Positions 34,078 through 43,471 are shown, counted from the stretch's first letter. The stretch is DNA of 64,000 nt from Aphanocapsa sp. GSE-SYN-MK-11-07L (GCA_019359715.1 JAHHGS010000084.1:1-64000), one strand, 5' to 3'. Notes: a model not told the origin generated them from the sequence alone. Numbers and translations are program-made.

Positions 34078-37000
34078 ATGAGCATTCATTTCCAGTTTCT
34101 CAAAACCGAATGGCCCAAACTTTACCAAGCTGCTGTCAAAGCCGAAACCCTTGCCCACCCCGACCCACGTACCGCCTGCTTCTATAGCCGCCGCGCCCTA
34201 GAGCTTGCTGTCACCTGGATATTTAACTACGACAACAGCCTGACTCAGCCCTACAAAACCGACCTCAGTGCCTTTCTATTTGAACCCAGCTTCAAAACTC
34301 TAGTCGGGCCCGCCCTGCATACCAAACTCGACATCATCCGCAAACTGGGCAACCAGGCCGTCCACAGCAGCAGACCGATTCGGGCAGACGATGCGATCGT
34401 TGCCGTACGAGAACTGTTTCATTTTTGCTACTGGCTCGGTCGCACCTACGGACTGAGAGCAACTGATAAACCGAACTCCAGCGCCACCTTTGACCCTAAC
34501 GCGCTCCCCAAAACCTCGCCTGTCCCCGCCCAGACCCAGGCTCAACTGCAAGCCCAAGCCCACCAACTGGCCGACAAAGATGCTGAACTCGCTGCCAGCC
34601 AAAGTCGGCTCAGCGAAGTCGAAGGGCAGTTGAGCGAAGTCGAAACTGAACTGCAACAGCTCCGCCAAGATATTGCCCAGGCCAAAGCCGCCAACGTTGC
34701 CCAACCCGATACCCACGACTATTCGGAAGCCCAAACCCGTGACTACTTCATAGACCTGTTACTTAAAGAAGCAGGCTGGGCACTCCCCTCGACTCCGCTC
34801 CCCTCGACTCCGCTCGGTGAGCGAAGCCGAACCGAGCGGGAATTTCCAGTTCAGGGAATGCCCAACGCCTCCGGCGATGGCTTTGTTGATTATGTTCTGT
34901 GGGGTGATGATGGTAAGCCCCTGGCTCTGGTCGAGGCAAAACGAACCCGACGTGACCCCCAGGTGGGACAGCAGCAGGCCAAACTTTACGCCGATTGCCT
35001 GGAACGGCAGTTTAGTCAGCGGCCGATCATCTTCTACACCAACGGCTATCAGCACTGGTTCTGGGATGATCTCCGTTACCCACCCCGGCCCATCCAGGGA
35101 TTTTTTAAGAAGACTGAACTGGAACTGATCATTCAGCGGCGCAGCACCCGCCAATCCATTTTGCTGGCTGAAATTAATGGGGCGATCGTCGAACGGTACT
35201 ACCAAAGCCGAGCCATTCGCCGGATTAGCGAACCCTTTGAGCGCCAGAACGAGCGGAAAGCCCTGGTCGTGATGGCAACGGGCGCAGGCAAAACCCGCAC
35301 AGTGATTGCCCTATGTGACCTGTTGATGCGTTGTAACTGGGTCAAACGAGTTTTATTCCTAGCGGATCGGGTTGCTCTGGTGAACCAGGCTGCCAATGCC
35401 TTTAAGCAGCACCTTCCTGCCTCCAGTCCGGTCAATCTTGTTACGGAAAAGAATGCTGACGGTCGGGTTTATGTTTCAACCTACCCCACGATGATGGGGC
35501 TGATTAACGAACTCGGCGAGGGAAAGCGCAAATTTGGCGTTGGTCACTTTGACCTAGTGGTGATCGATGAGGCACACCGCACGGTCTATCAAAAATACCG
35601 CGCCATTTTTGAATATTTTGACTCGCTCCTGGTGGGGCTGACCGCTACCCCCAAAGAGGAAGTCGATCGCAATACCTACAGCTTATTTAACCTGGAAACC
35701 GGCGTACCTACAGATGTCTACACGCTGGATGAAGCTGTCAAGGATGGTTTTCTCGTGCCACCAAAATCTGTTTCTGTGCCACTGAAATTTCAGTATGAGG
35801 GCATCAAATACGATCAACTCTCGGAGGAAGAGAGAGAACAGTGGGATGAACTGGACTGGAGCGAGGATGGACAAGTTCCCGATCGAGTAGAAGCGGCGGC
35901 AGTGAATCAATGGCTGTTCAATATTGACACCGTGGATAAGGTACTGGCTCACCTGATGACCCGTGGATTAAAGGTCGCCGGGGGCGATCGCTTAGGCAAA
36001 ACCATTATTTTTGCCAAAAACAAAGACCACGCCAATTTTATTTACGAACGGTTCAATGCCAATTACCCCCAGTACAAGGGTGAATTTGCCCGTGTCATCA
36101 CCCACGAAGTCACCTATGCCCAATCGCTGATTGATAGCTTCTCTCACCCGGATAAGTTCCCCCACATTGCAATCTCGGTGGATATGCTCGACACCGGCAT
36201 CGACGTGCCCGAAGTCGTCAACTTGGTCTTTTTTAAGCTGGTGCGCTCCAAGACCAAGTTTGCCCAGATGGTCGGCCGGGGGACTCGCCTTTGCCCTAAC
36301 CTGTTTGGGCCAGGACAAGACAAAGAATTCTTTTACGTGTTTGATTACTGTCAAAACCTAGAATTTTTTAGCCAAACCCCAGAAACAACAGAGGGTGCCC
36401 CAGGCAACTCACTCAGTAAGCGGCTGTTTACCACCCGGTTAGAACTTCTGGGCGCACTCGACAAGCGGCTTCAGCTCCGCTCAGCCGCTGAACGACCGAC
36501 AGCCGCCGAATCCCCCGGCACTTACAACCCTAAACCTCCCACAAGCTGGCTGAGCGAAGTCGAAGCCAGCGAAGTCGCCTCCGAATCAGAAGTACGTCAG
36601 GCGATCGCAGGCCAGTTGCAAACGGAAGTTGCCACCATGAACCTGGATAACTTTATTGTTCGCCCCCAACGGCAACTGGTTGAAACCTACGCCCAACCAG
36701 ATGCTTGGCAGATGCTAGAGGCAGAGAAGTTGAATGAGCTGTCCAATCTGGCCGGTTTGCCGAGTGAGTTACCTGCTGAAGATGAAGCAGCGAAGCGATT
36801 CGATTTGCTGATGCTGCGGGGGCAATTAGCACGATTACGAAATGAACCTGGATTTGTTCGCTTGAGCCAGCAAGTAAGGGCGATCGCGGCTGCCTTAGAA
36901 GAGAAAGATAGTATCCCGATCGTGCAAGAGCAAATGGCACTGATCCAGGAAATTCAGACCGATGAGTGGTGGCAAGATGTGACGCTGCCAATGCTAGAAC

Positions 37001-37602
37001 GTGCCCGTAAACGTCTGCGAACCCTGGTGAGGCTGATCGAAAAGGTTCAACGGCAGCCGCTCTATACTGATTTCGTAGATGAACTTGGTTCCGAAACATT
37101 AATCACAATTGCTGGCTTTGGAGATGCAGATGAATTCGACCGCTTCCGCACAAAAGCAAGGCAATTCTTGATTGCTCATGAAAGTCATCTAACGATATAT
37201 AAGCTCAGGCACAACCAGCCGCTGACCGCCACTGATCTAGACGAATTAGAACGGATCATGTTGGAGGCAGGTGCTGCCACTTCTGAACATCTGCAACAGG
37301 CCAAGCAAGCCAGCCAGGGATTAGGGTTATTCATCCGCTCCATCGTTGGGCTTGATCGGGAAGCAGCAAAACAAGCGTTTGCTGAATTTTTATCTTGCTC
37401 AACGGCATCTGCCAATCAGATTGAATTCGTCAATCTGATCATCAATCACCTGACTTACCACGGCATCATGGAGCCGAGCTTGTTATATGAGTCTCCCTTT
37501 ACAGACATTAACTCTCAGGGGCCCGAAGGGATATTTAGCCAAGATCAGGTAGATACGCTAGTTTCAATCCTAGAGGATATTCGGGCTGCTGCGGCTGCAT
37601 AA
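34078..37602 (+). CDS. hsdR: Type I restriction enzyme R subunit (HsdR, EcoEI type)
   Basis: 1174 residues. DUF4145 domain (about 10-125), a coiled coil with repeated LSEVE (about 155-205), HSDR_N nuclease core with D271 and E286-A-K288 (PD-(D/E)xK), then a DEAD-like motor: Walker A TGAGKTRT (about 400-408), VIDEAH (motif II), and a helicase C domain with QMVGRGTRLCPN, and the EcoEI_R_C C-terminal region. Full length and uninterrupted by stops despite in-frame repeats (residues about 236-256, a smaller one near 178-190, another in the 820-840 area). Without working HsdM and HsdS it cannot be targeted, so it is probably a relict. Confidence 0.93.
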   Translation: MSIHFQFLKTEWPKLYQAAVKAETLAHPDPRTACFYSRRALELAVTWIFNYDNSLTQPYKTDLSAFLFEPSFKTLVGPALHTKLDIIRKLGNQAVHSSRPIRADDAIVAVRELFHFCYWLGRTYGLRATDKPNSSATFDPNALPKTSPVPAQTQAQLQAQAHQLADKDAELAASQSRLSEVEGQLSEVETELQQLRQDIAQAKAANVAQPDTHDYSEAQTRDYFIDLLLKEAGWALPSTPLPSTPLGERSRTEREFPVQGMPNASGDGFVDYVLWGDDGKPLALVEAKRTRRDPQVGQQQAKLYADCLERQFSQRPIIFYTNGYQHWFWDDLRYPPRPIQGFFKKTELELIIQRRSTRQSILLAEINGAIVERYYQSRAIRRISEPFERQNERKALVVMATGAGKTRTVIALCDLLMRCNWVKRVLFLADRVALVNQAANAFKQHLPASSPVNLVTEKNADGRVYVSTYPTMMGLINELGEGKRKFGVGHFDLVVIDEAHRTVYQKYRAIFEYFDSLLVGLTATPKEEVDRNTYSLFNLETGVPTDVYTLDEAVKDGFLVPPKSVSVPLKFQYEGIKYDQLSEEEREQWDELDWSEDGQVPDRVEAAAVNQWLFNIDTVDKVLAHLMTRGLKVAGGDRLGKTIIFAKNKDHANFIYERFNANYPQYKGEFARVITHEVTYAQSLIDSFSHPDKFPHIAISVDMLDTGIDVPEVVNLVFFKLVRSKTKFAQMVGRGTRLCPNLFGPGQDKEFFYVFDYCQNLEFFSQTPETTEGAPGNSLSKRLFTTRLELLGALDKRLQLRSAAERPTAAESPGTYNPKPPTSWLSEVEASEVASESEVRQAIAGQLQTEVATMNLDNFIVRPQRQLVETYAQPDAWQMLEAEKLNELSNLAGLPSELPAEDEAAKRFDLLMLRGQLARLRNEPGFVRLSQQVRAIAAALEEKDSIPIVQEQMALIQEIQTDEWWQDVTLPMLERARKRLRTLVRLIEKVQRQPLYTDFVDELGSETLITIAGFGDADEFDRFRTKARQFLIAHESHLTIYKLRHNQPLTATDLDELERIMLEAGAATSEHLQQAKQASQGLGLFIRSIVGLDREAAKQAFAEFLSCSTASANQIEFVNLIINHLTYHGIMEPSLLYESPFTDINSQGPEGIFSQDQVDTLVSILEDIRAAAAA
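34785..34841. repeat. Palindromic repeat inserted in hsdR, related to the hsdM copy
   Basis: Tandem CCCCTCGACTCCGCTC, then hairpin CCGCTCGG/CCGAGCGG (34810-34817 and 34832-34839) around a TGAGCGAAGCCGAA loop. In frame, encoding PLGERSRTER as in hsdM. Two further GAGCGAAGTCGAA copies sit at about 34612-34648 and one at about 36552-36565, also in frame in hsdR. Confidence 0.82.
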
Positions 37603-37713
37603 AAGTCACAGAACAATAGACCTCTTGCACGAGCTGAGCAGATATGTCAGCCTTATGCTCTCAATCACAAAGTGGTAGGGCTCGAAAGCTTGACTGAATT
37701 TAAATTTCTACTT

Positions 37714-37739
37714 AACGCGCCCTGGAGGACTTGAACCCC
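37714..37739. repeat. Right attachment repeat at the intact tRNA-Trp 3' end
   Basis: 26 bases identical to 31604-31629; most of it is the 3' end of tRNA-Trp (minus strand). This is the layout left by a site-specific integrase using a tRNA 3' end as attachment site. Confidence 0.85.
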
Positions 37740-37788
37740 CGACATCAGGTTTTGGAGACCTGCGTTCTACCAACTGAACTAAGAGCGC
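37716..37788 (-). tRNA. trnW-CCA: tRNA-Trp(CCA)
   Basis: 73 nt. Acceptor stem GCGCTCT/AGGGCGC with discriminator G; anticodon loop CTCCAAA gives anticodon CCA; T-loop GGTTCAAGTCC. CCA tail not encoded. It follows rplS on the same strand, a common cyanobacterial order. Its 3' end is the integration point of the restriction island. Confidence 0.95.
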
Positions 37789-37801
37789 CCGAACTTAGAG
37801 G

Positions 37802-38164
37802 CTAAAGCGCCCGGTCAAACCGCTGCTTGACGCGAGTTGCCTTGCCAACCCGATCGCGGAGGTAGTAAAGCTTAGCTCGACGCACTTTACCCCGACGAAT
37901 CACCTTAATGCTTTCAATCCGAGGAGAATGAATCAGAAAGACGCGTTCGACGCCGACACCCTGGAAAACCTTCCGCACGGTAATGGTGGCGTTGCTGCTG
38001 CCATGACGCTTGGCGATCACAACTCCTTCATAGGGCTGAGTTCGCTCTTTGTTACCTTCTTGAATCTTGACACCCACTTTCACAGTGTCGCCAACGTGAA
38101 TCACAGGTAGATCCTGCTTGAGTTGTTCCGCCTCAATCGAGCGGATAATTTCCAGAGCGTGCAT
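37802..38164 (-). CDS. rplS: 50S ribosomal protein L19
   Basis: 120 residues. Family features [30 protein letters not shown], and the [22 protein letters not shown] ending segments. Located at the interface of the ribosomal subunits. 13 bp upstream of tRNA-Trp, likely co-transcribed. Confidence 0.97.
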   Translation of the reverse strand: MHALEIIRSIEAEQLKQDLPVIHVGDTVKVGVKIQEGNKERTQPYEGVVIAKRHGSSNATITVRKVFQGVGVERVFLIHSPRIESIKVIRRGKVRRAKLYYLRDRVGKATRVKQRFDRAL

Positions 38165-38292
38165 AGGTGTTTAAAGAGTCACGGCCTTTTAGTCTAGCCC
38201 AATCAGTAGACAGAAGTCTAGAGAGTTAAGTTGGAGTTGTGTTGACGATTACCAATAGTAAAGTAGATCAGCCAACCCTAACAAGCCTTGCT

Positions 38293-38877
38293 TCAGCTTG
38301 CCTTAGACAACAGGCGGGCAGACAAAACTCCCCCCAGCAATCCAAACAGATGCCCTTGCCAAGACACCCCCGGCACCTGCGGCAGGACTCCCCAGACTAA
38401 CCCACCGTAGACCAAAAAAACAATCAGCGAGAAAATGATTGAGCCTAACTTGCGCTCAAACCAGCCACGGGTGAGCAAATAACCTAAATAGCCAAAAATG
38501 ACTCCACTCGCCCCGACGGTGAGCGTATTGGCACCAGCAAACAGCCATACCCCTAATCCGCTCACCAGCATCGTGATTAAACTAACGGTAAAAAAATCGC
38601 TGATGCGGCGGATCATCACTAACCAGCCCAACCCCAAAAAAGGCAAGGTGTTAGCCATTAAATGGGCAAAGTTAGCATGCAAGAAGGGAGCAAAAATGAT
38701 CCCCCGTAGCCCGATCAGGTTACGAGGAATAATCCCAAAGCTTTCCAGGGTGTTGCGGAAGAAAAACTGATTGAGGATTTCTAGCCCCCACATAATCGCA
38801 ACCAAGCCGCCCAAGATTTGAGCATGGGTGATCAGTTCTGCCGTCATGCCCCGAAGTTCTGAATTTTTACTGCTCAT
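38293..38877 (-). CDS. Rhomboid family intramembrane serine protease
   Basis: 194 residues, about six transmembrane helices. Catalytic serine motif GASGVIFG and catalytic histidine in SWQGHLFGLLGG; HANFAHLMANTLPFL supplies the conserved H..N stretch. Cleaves single-pass membrane proteins within the bilayer. Upstream of rplS on the same strand. Confidence 0.92.
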   Translation of the reverse strand: MSSKNSELRGMTAELITHAQILGGLVAIMWGLEILNQFFFRNTLESFGIIPRNLIGLRGIIFAPFLHANFAHLMANTLPFLGLGWLVMIRRISDFFTVSLITMLVSGLGVWLFAGANTLTVGASGVIFGYLGYLLTRGWFERKLGSIIFSLIVFLVYGGLVWGVLPQVPGVSWQGHLFGLLGGVLSARLLSKAS

Positions 38878-38930
38878 AGATGGTTAATTGGTGACGTTTA
38901 CGGTCAGTTAGCCCCCAAAACACCGCACCG

Positions 38931-39461
38931 CTATTTTTTGGGAGCCATCAGCATAATCATGTTGCGTCCCTCTTTTTTGGGGAATTGCTGAATCTCGGCC
39001 ACATCTTTTAGATCATTAGCCATTTGCTTCAGCAGTTCTTCTGCCAAGTGGGAGTGCTGAATTTCTCGCCCTCGAAAAGTAATGGTTGCTTTTACCTTGT
39101 CACCCGCTTTTAAGAAGCGCTCGGCGTTTTTCACCCGCACGTTGTAGTCGTGCTCTTCAATTTTGTAGCGCATCTTCACTTCTTTCAGATCAGCAGTGTG
39201 CTGCTTTTTACGTGCCTCTCGCGCTTTCTTCTCCTGCTCAAATTTGAACTTGCCGTAGTTCATAATCCGGCAAACCGGAGGATCGGCCTTATCGCTGACC
39301 AGCACCAGATCTAGTCCCTTTTCTTCAGCGATCCGCAGGGCATCTCTGGGAACCATAATCCCTAGCTGGGCTCCGTCGGTGTCAACAACCCGAATCTGTG
39401 GGTAACGAATGCGCTCGTTGATATTAGGTAGGTCTTGTTGCGGTTTTTTGATTGGAGGCAC
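38931..39461 (-). CDS. infC: Translation initiation factor IF-3
   Basis: 176 residues, usual length. N-terminal [21 protein letters not shown], linker [18 protein letters not shown], and C-terminal [19 protein letters not shown]. Prevents premature subunit joining and checks initiation codons. The 245 bp upstream may hold the promoter and a leader; no attenuator is obvious. Confidence 0.97.
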   Translation of the reverse strand: MPPIKKPQQDLPNINERIRYPQIRVVDTDGAQLGIMVPRDALRIAEEKGLDLVLVSDKADPPVCRIMNYGKFKFEQEKKAREARKKQHTADLKEVKMRYKIEEHDYNVRVKNAERFLKAGDKVKATITFRGREIQHSHLAEELLKQMANDLKDVAEIQQFPKKEGRNMIMLMAPKK

Positions 39462-39706
39462 TGGTATTTAATCGTAATGGCGGTGTAAATTGACAGAACA
39501 AGCTGAACTTAACGGACAAGGTGAACAGACAGCCAGGCGAACTTGGGAACAGCGATCGCGAACCCAACTTGAGGGTCACTCTGTAGCCATTGTAATCAGT
39601 CATCATCAATCCTTGTCCAGATAGTAGAGAAATTAACGGGAAAGTGCCTAAGCGCCGGTTAAGATTTTGATTTATTGCAGACCAAAACAATTAATTTTCA
39701 AAAATT

Positions 39707-40681
39707 TTGGATCTATGCGCAGTGAATAAGATTGCAATTCAGCCGCTGCGGGGCGGGTATCAGCGAGATTGGGCTTGGCGAGGCTGGCAAACCCGCTACA
39801 CTTACCTGCGATCGCCAGTTAAATCTGAGAACCTTCAGCCACGTCCACCGCTAATTTTGCTGCATGGCTTTGGCGCTTCAATTGCGCACTGGCGGCATAA
39901 TTTAGCCGTTTTATCTGAGTTTCAGTCCGTCTATGCCCTGGACATGCTGGGGTTTGGCGCTTCCGAAAAGGCGCTGACCGACTACGACATTAATCTCTGG
40001 GTGGCCCAGGTTTACGATTTTTGGCGATCGCTGATTGGGCGCCCGGTCGTTTTAGTCGGCAATTCGATTGGGTCGCTGGTTTGTCTGGCTGCCGCCGCCG
40101 CTCACCCGGACATGGTGGCAGGAATTGCCATGCTCAGCCTGCCAGATACCTCTGTGCGGTCGGAGATGATCCCCAAACTAGTTTTGCCGATTGTCAGCGC
40201 AATTGAGGGGTTATTCACTTCCCCCCTGCTCTTAAAACCCCTGTTCTACTGGGTGCGTCGCCCCAAAATTGTCCGCCCTTGGGCCGCGATTGCCTACGCC
40301 AGTTCAACTGCCGTTGACGATGAATTGGTCGAGAGCTTGGTCACACCAGCGGCGGATTTTGGGGCGGCGGCGGCCTTTGCTCTGATTATTAAAGCAATGA
40401 CTAACCCCCAGTTTGGCCCCCGGGTGCGCGAAGTCCTGCCCGGCTTAAATATGCCAATTTTGCTGATTTGGGGGCAGCAAGACCGAATGATTCCGCCCAG
40501 TTTGGGGCAAACATTTGCCAGCTACAACCCGCAAGTCAAACTCATAGAGCTAGAAAATGCTGGGCATTGCCCCCAGGATGAGCTGCCAGAGCAAGTCAAC
40601 CAAGAAATTTTGACCTGGTTGCAGGCTTGGTTTGGGTCAGGAAAGAGCCAACCAAGTGAGTTGATTGTTCAGAAGTCTTAA
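39707..40681 (+). CDS. Alpha/beta-fold hydrolase
   Basis: 324 residues; the first start is TTG 39707, and GTG 39722 is an alternative. LLHGFGASIAHWRHN oxyanion loop, nucleophile elbow GNSIGS, acid in WGQQDRMIPP, and histidine in ENAGHCPQDE. The closest look is to the cyanobacterial/plastid hydrolases in the pheophytinase-like group, but the substrate is unknown. Its last 4 nt overlap the convergent cytochrome gene. Confidence 0.88.
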   Translation: MDLCAVNKIAIQPLRGGYQRDWAWRGWQTRYTYLRSPVKSENLQPRPPLILLHGFGASIAHWRHNLAVLSEFQSVYALDMLGFGASEKALTDYDINLWVAQVYDFWRSLIGRPVVLVGNSIGSLVCLAAAAAHPDMVAGIAMLSLPDTSVRSEMIPKLVLPIVSAIEGLFTSPLLLKPLFYWVRRPKIVRPWAAIAYASSTAVDDELVESLVTPAADFGAAAAFALIIKAMTNPQFGPRVREVLPGLNMPILLIWGQQDRMIPPSLGQTFASYNPQVKLIELENAGHCPQDELPEQVNQEILTWLQAWFGSGKSQPSELIVQKS

Positions 40682-41313
40682 CTAACTGGCTCAGAGCGAT
40701 CGCCCTCACTCAGAATCGCTTTTTTGGGGCGATAGGCATCAAAAAAAATCGATTGCACCAACGCCCACTCGCCAATCTTGAAAATATGGCTGACATGGGC
40801 GGTGGCCAAAGCCACAATTACCACCATCGGCAGAAAATGAGCAATTCGCAGGGCTTGCCAGTCTCCGCCAACGCTATCAACAATCCAGCTCAACTGGACG
40901 GGCTTATACATGCCTAACCCGGTGTAAAGGCTGAGGCATAGAGTCAAAATCAGTCCAACCAAGGTCAGACGGTGCCAGGCGTAGGTGCGACGCTTCGGGT
41001 TATGGCTGAAGCTGAGGGCTTTCAGGTCTTGCAGGCTAGGATAGCGCCGCCGCCAGTGCCCGGAAATCAGCAAATATAGCCCATAGCAAAGCAAATTAAC
41101 CGCCAGCAGCCACATAAAGAAAAAATGCAAATGCCGTCCCCCAGCCAGCCAGCCGCCCAGACAGAGGAAAAAGGGCGGCGTCAGACCGCCTCGGCCGCCA
41201 AACACAGGGTTAGCAACATAAATTTGCAAGCCGCTGCCAATCATGGCCCAGAGGGCTAACAGGTTGCATCCATGAAAAATCCGAACCGCTAATTTTTGGT
41301 GGAGACGAAACAT
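40678..41313 (-). CDS. Cytochrome b561-like membrane protein
   Basis: 211 residues, four transmembrane helices with histidines placed for two b hemes: H14 in VRIFHGCNL, H in GGRHLHFFFMW, H in RIAHFLPM, and H in TAHVSH. Matches cytochrome b subunits of the Ni-hydrogenase/thiosulfate reductase type. Probably passes electrons between a soluble or membrane oxidoreductase and quinone; no partner is adjacent. Confidence 0.83.
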   Translation of the reverse strand: MFRLHQKLAVRIFHGCNLLALWAMIGSGLQIYVANPVFGGRGGLTPPFFLCLGGWLAGGRHLHFFFMWLLAVNLLCYGLYLLISGHWRRRYPSLQDLKALSFSHNPKRRTYAWHRLTLVGLILTLCLSLYTGLGMYKPVQLSWIVDSVGGDWQALRIAHFLPMVVIVALATAHVSHIFKIGEWALVQSIFFDAYRPKKAILSEGDRSEPVS

Positions 41314-41388
41314 TTAGCTAAAAATGATCGAAATTTGTCGTTAAGGTAGGAAGTGAAAAAAGATTTAATCTGAAGCTAACCGGAAACT

Positions 41389-42048
41389 ATGAAAGCATTT
41401 GTCGCTGGAGCTACCGGAGAAACCGGGCGTCGAATTGTCCGCCAACTGGTCTTACGAGAGATTCCGGTTGTGGCGCTGGTTCGAGATCTAGAGAAAGCCA
41501 AAAGCATTCTACCGCCTGAAGCGGAGTTAGTGGTGGGGGATGTCTCGCAGCCAGATGGTCTAAAAGCGGCGATCGCCAACTGTACCGTCTTACTCTCTGC
41601 CACCGGAGCCGCCCCCAGCTTCAATCCATTCGGCCCCTACCAAGTCGATTACGAAGGTACCAAGAACCTGATTGATGTCGCCAAGCAGACTGGGATTCAG
41701 CAGTTTGTGATGGTGTCTTCGATGTGCACTTCCCAGTTTTTCCACCCGTTGAATCTGTTTTGGCTGATTTTGTTTTGGAAAAAACAAGCGGAGGAGTACC
41801 TGCAAAAGAGTGGACTCACCTATACAATTGTGCGCCCTGGTGGGCTGAAAAACGAAGACAACGACCTGCCGCTGGTGATGTCATCAGCCGACACTTTATC
41901 TGAGGGCAGCCTGCCCCGGACACGGGTGGCCGAAGTTTGCATTGAAGCTCTGGTTCAGCCGTCTGCTCAGAATAAGATCGTTGAAATTGTTACCCAGGCC
42001 GATGCACCCAATCTTCCCTTGTCTGAGCTGTTTGCGAACGTTAGCTAA
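41389..42048 (+). CDS. NAD(P)H-binding atypical SDR protein
   Basis: 219 residues. N-terminal NADP motif AGATGETGRRIVRQL, then VGDVSQPDGLKAAI, and the IVRPGGL region; the YxxxK catalytic pair of classical SDRs is not apparent, as in atypical SDR/Tic62/Ycf39 relatives. These often serve in photosynthetic complex assembly or as chaperone-like sensors. Function not determinable. Confidence 0.85.
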   Translation: MKAFVAGATGETGRRIVRQLVLREIPVVALVRDLEKAKSILPPEAELVVGDVSQPDGLKAAIANCTVLLSATGAAPSFNPFGPYQVDYEGTKNLIDVAKQTGIQQFVMVSSMCTSQFFHPLNLFWLILFWKKQAEEYLQKSGLTYTIVRPGGLKNEDNDLPLVMSSADTLSEGSLPRTRVAEVCIEALVQPSAQNKIVEIVTQADAPNLPLSELFANVS

Positions 42049-42150
42049 CAGGTATCGACTCTATACCCTAGTTCGCTTCGGATTGATTGTTGAGAAATCA
42101 GCTTTCTGCTTCTGCTGACAATAGATTCAGAACCAAACCGACAACTTGGG

Positions 42151-42879
42151 ATGACTGAAGGAGAAGGTGTGAAGGCTGTGCGCGATAAAACAATTCAACC
42201 GCGTCGAACCAGCAGATGGTTCCAACTCTGCCTGTTAGCGACCTTGGGCAGTGTGATGTTTGTGGGCTGGCACTTTCGGACTAGCCCCCGCCTGTGGACG
42301 ATGATTCATCGCTACGGTGAGATTGCGCCCCTGGCCATGCAGGGGGGTGATCCCTACCTGCGAGCCTTGATGCGAACGATCTCTGCCAGCGAAGCCAACG
42401 ACCCTAGCCCCTACACGATTTTGTATGGGGGAGGGCATATTCATGACCTCAGCCAGCACCCCGATCGCTGTCTGCCGATTGTGAATGGCCCCAATCTGGG
42501 TAATTGCACAACCGCAGCCGGGCGCTACCAGTTTTTGTCTAGCACCTGGTTAGAAAAAGCGAAGCTTTATCATCCCAGCCCGTCTGGGCTGTGGCTGTGG
42601 CAGTCCTATAGTTTTGAGCCGCAGTATCAAGATCAGGTGGTTTACGCCTGGTTGAGCGATCGGCAAGCTTGGGGAATCGACATTCCTCAATTGCTGAGGC
42701 AAGGAAAGCTGCAACCCGTGCTGCAAGAGCTTTCAGGTACATGGACGAGCTTAGGCTATGGAATTGAAGACAACTTAATTACCCCTTCCCTCGGCAAGAT
42801 TTATCGGCAAATGCTAGCGCAGGAGAAGGCTAAAGCCAGCTCAGCTCCTAGGTCAAAAATCGGTCTAGGGCCGTCCTAA
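42151..42879 (+). CDS. Membrane-anchored lambda-lysozyme-like muramidase (GH104)
   Basis: 242 residues. A single N-terminal membrane segment (about 23-41) with a positive-inside flank, then a lambda R-type transglycosylase domain: the catalytic glutamate in ISASEAND (E81), YTILYGGGHI, and TAAGRYQFLSSTW. Cleaves peptidoglycan to 1,6-anhydro products, probably in cell-wall growth or septal remodelling since there is no phage context. Its last 32 bp overlap the convergent inrS-like gene. Confidence 0.87.
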   Translation: MTEGEGVKAVRDKTIQPRRTSRWFQLCLLATLGSVMFVGWHFRTSPRLWTMIHRYGEIAPLAMQGGDPYLRALMRTISASEANDPSPYTILYGGGHIHDLSQHPDRCLPIVNGPNLGNCTTAAGRYQFLSSTWLEKAKLYHPSPSGLWLWQSYSFEPQYQDQVVYAWLSDRQAWGIDIPQLLRQGKLQPVLQELSGTWTSLGYGIEDNLITPSLGKIYRQMLAQEKAKASSAPRSKIGLGPS

Positions 42880-43186
42880 GCTCAGCAATTTCGGCTTCAA
42901 TGTTGCCCGCTTCAGCAGCCCGAGCAATACATTCACTCAGATGCTCGTCCAGGATCATCCGGGCAACTCGATCGACGGCTCCTCGCACGGCGGCCAACTG
43001 CACCAAAATGTCAGGACAGGGGCGACTTTCCTGTACCATCGTTTTGATCCCGCGCACATGCCCTTCAATTCGAGCCAAGCGGTTGGTAATTGACCGCAGC
43101 GATTCCTCGCTGTGGACATGGGCATGAGCTGCCTCAGCGTGAGCGTGACTGATGTGATGTTTATTGTGAGCGGCTGAATCAACCAA
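42848..43186 (-). CDS. CsoR/RcnR family metal sensor, InrS-like (nickel)
   Basis: 112 residues, TTG start. Helical DUF156 repressor with metal residues C57, H82 and C86 and an extra H21 in a histidine-rich N-terminus. The C-x24-H-x3-C spacing plus H21 equals that of Synechocystis InrS (H21, C53, H78, C82), which represses a nickel exporter. Copper or cobalt sensing is the alternative. No efflux gene is adjacent, so its target lies elsewhere. larB, another nickel-linked gene, is about 5 kb away. Confidence 0.82.
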   Translation of the reverse strand: MVDSAAHNKHHISHAHAEAAHAHVHSEESLRSITNRLARIEGHVRGIKTMVQESRPCPDILVQLAAVRGAVDRVARMILDEHLSECIARAAEAGNIEAEIAELRTALDRFLT

Positions 43187-43361
43187 TGTGCTAACGCCTA
43201 GAAAAAACTTCTACGTCCTAGTTTAGCCAGAAAATCTGCTCGAACTGGCTGGTGAATCAAAACTCCTCCAGCGGGGCGGTGTTGCGGATGCAATAAGTAT
43301 TTTTCACCCAAAGAAATCGCTTTCAGGTGAAAAATTCCTCTCCACTATGGAGTTGTAATTA

Positions 43362-43435
43362 CGGGCTAGGAGGGATTCGAACCCCCGACACCGTGGTCCG
43401 TAGCCACGTGCTCTAGTCCACTGAGCTACAAGCCC
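43362..43435 (-). tRNA. trnR-ACG: tRNA-Arg(ACG)
   Basis: 74 nt. D-arm TAGCTCAGTGGACTAGAGCA, anticodon stem-loop CGTGG-CTACGGA-CCACG with anticodon ACG, T-arm GGGGGTTCGAATCCCTC. CCA not encoded; one T-T mismatch in the acceptor stem. Confidence 0.95.
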
Positions 43436-43471
43436 CCGTAGACTATTTATGGTATCACACCCATTTCTGTT

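Noticed and set aside
34300-34734. 144-residue antisense open frame in hsdR
   Set aside because: Its glycine/leucine-rich low-complexity sequence mirrors the hsdR coiled-coil coding strand; no independent support.
34785-36565. CRISPR-like array from the repeated GAGCGAAGTCGAA units
   Set aside because: Copies are few, irregularly spaced, in frame within hsdR, and have no uniform spacers; no cas genes are present.
42151-42879. Prophage endolysin
   Set aside because: The lambda-lysozyme-like domain is fused to a membrane anchor and no holin or other phage genes are near.
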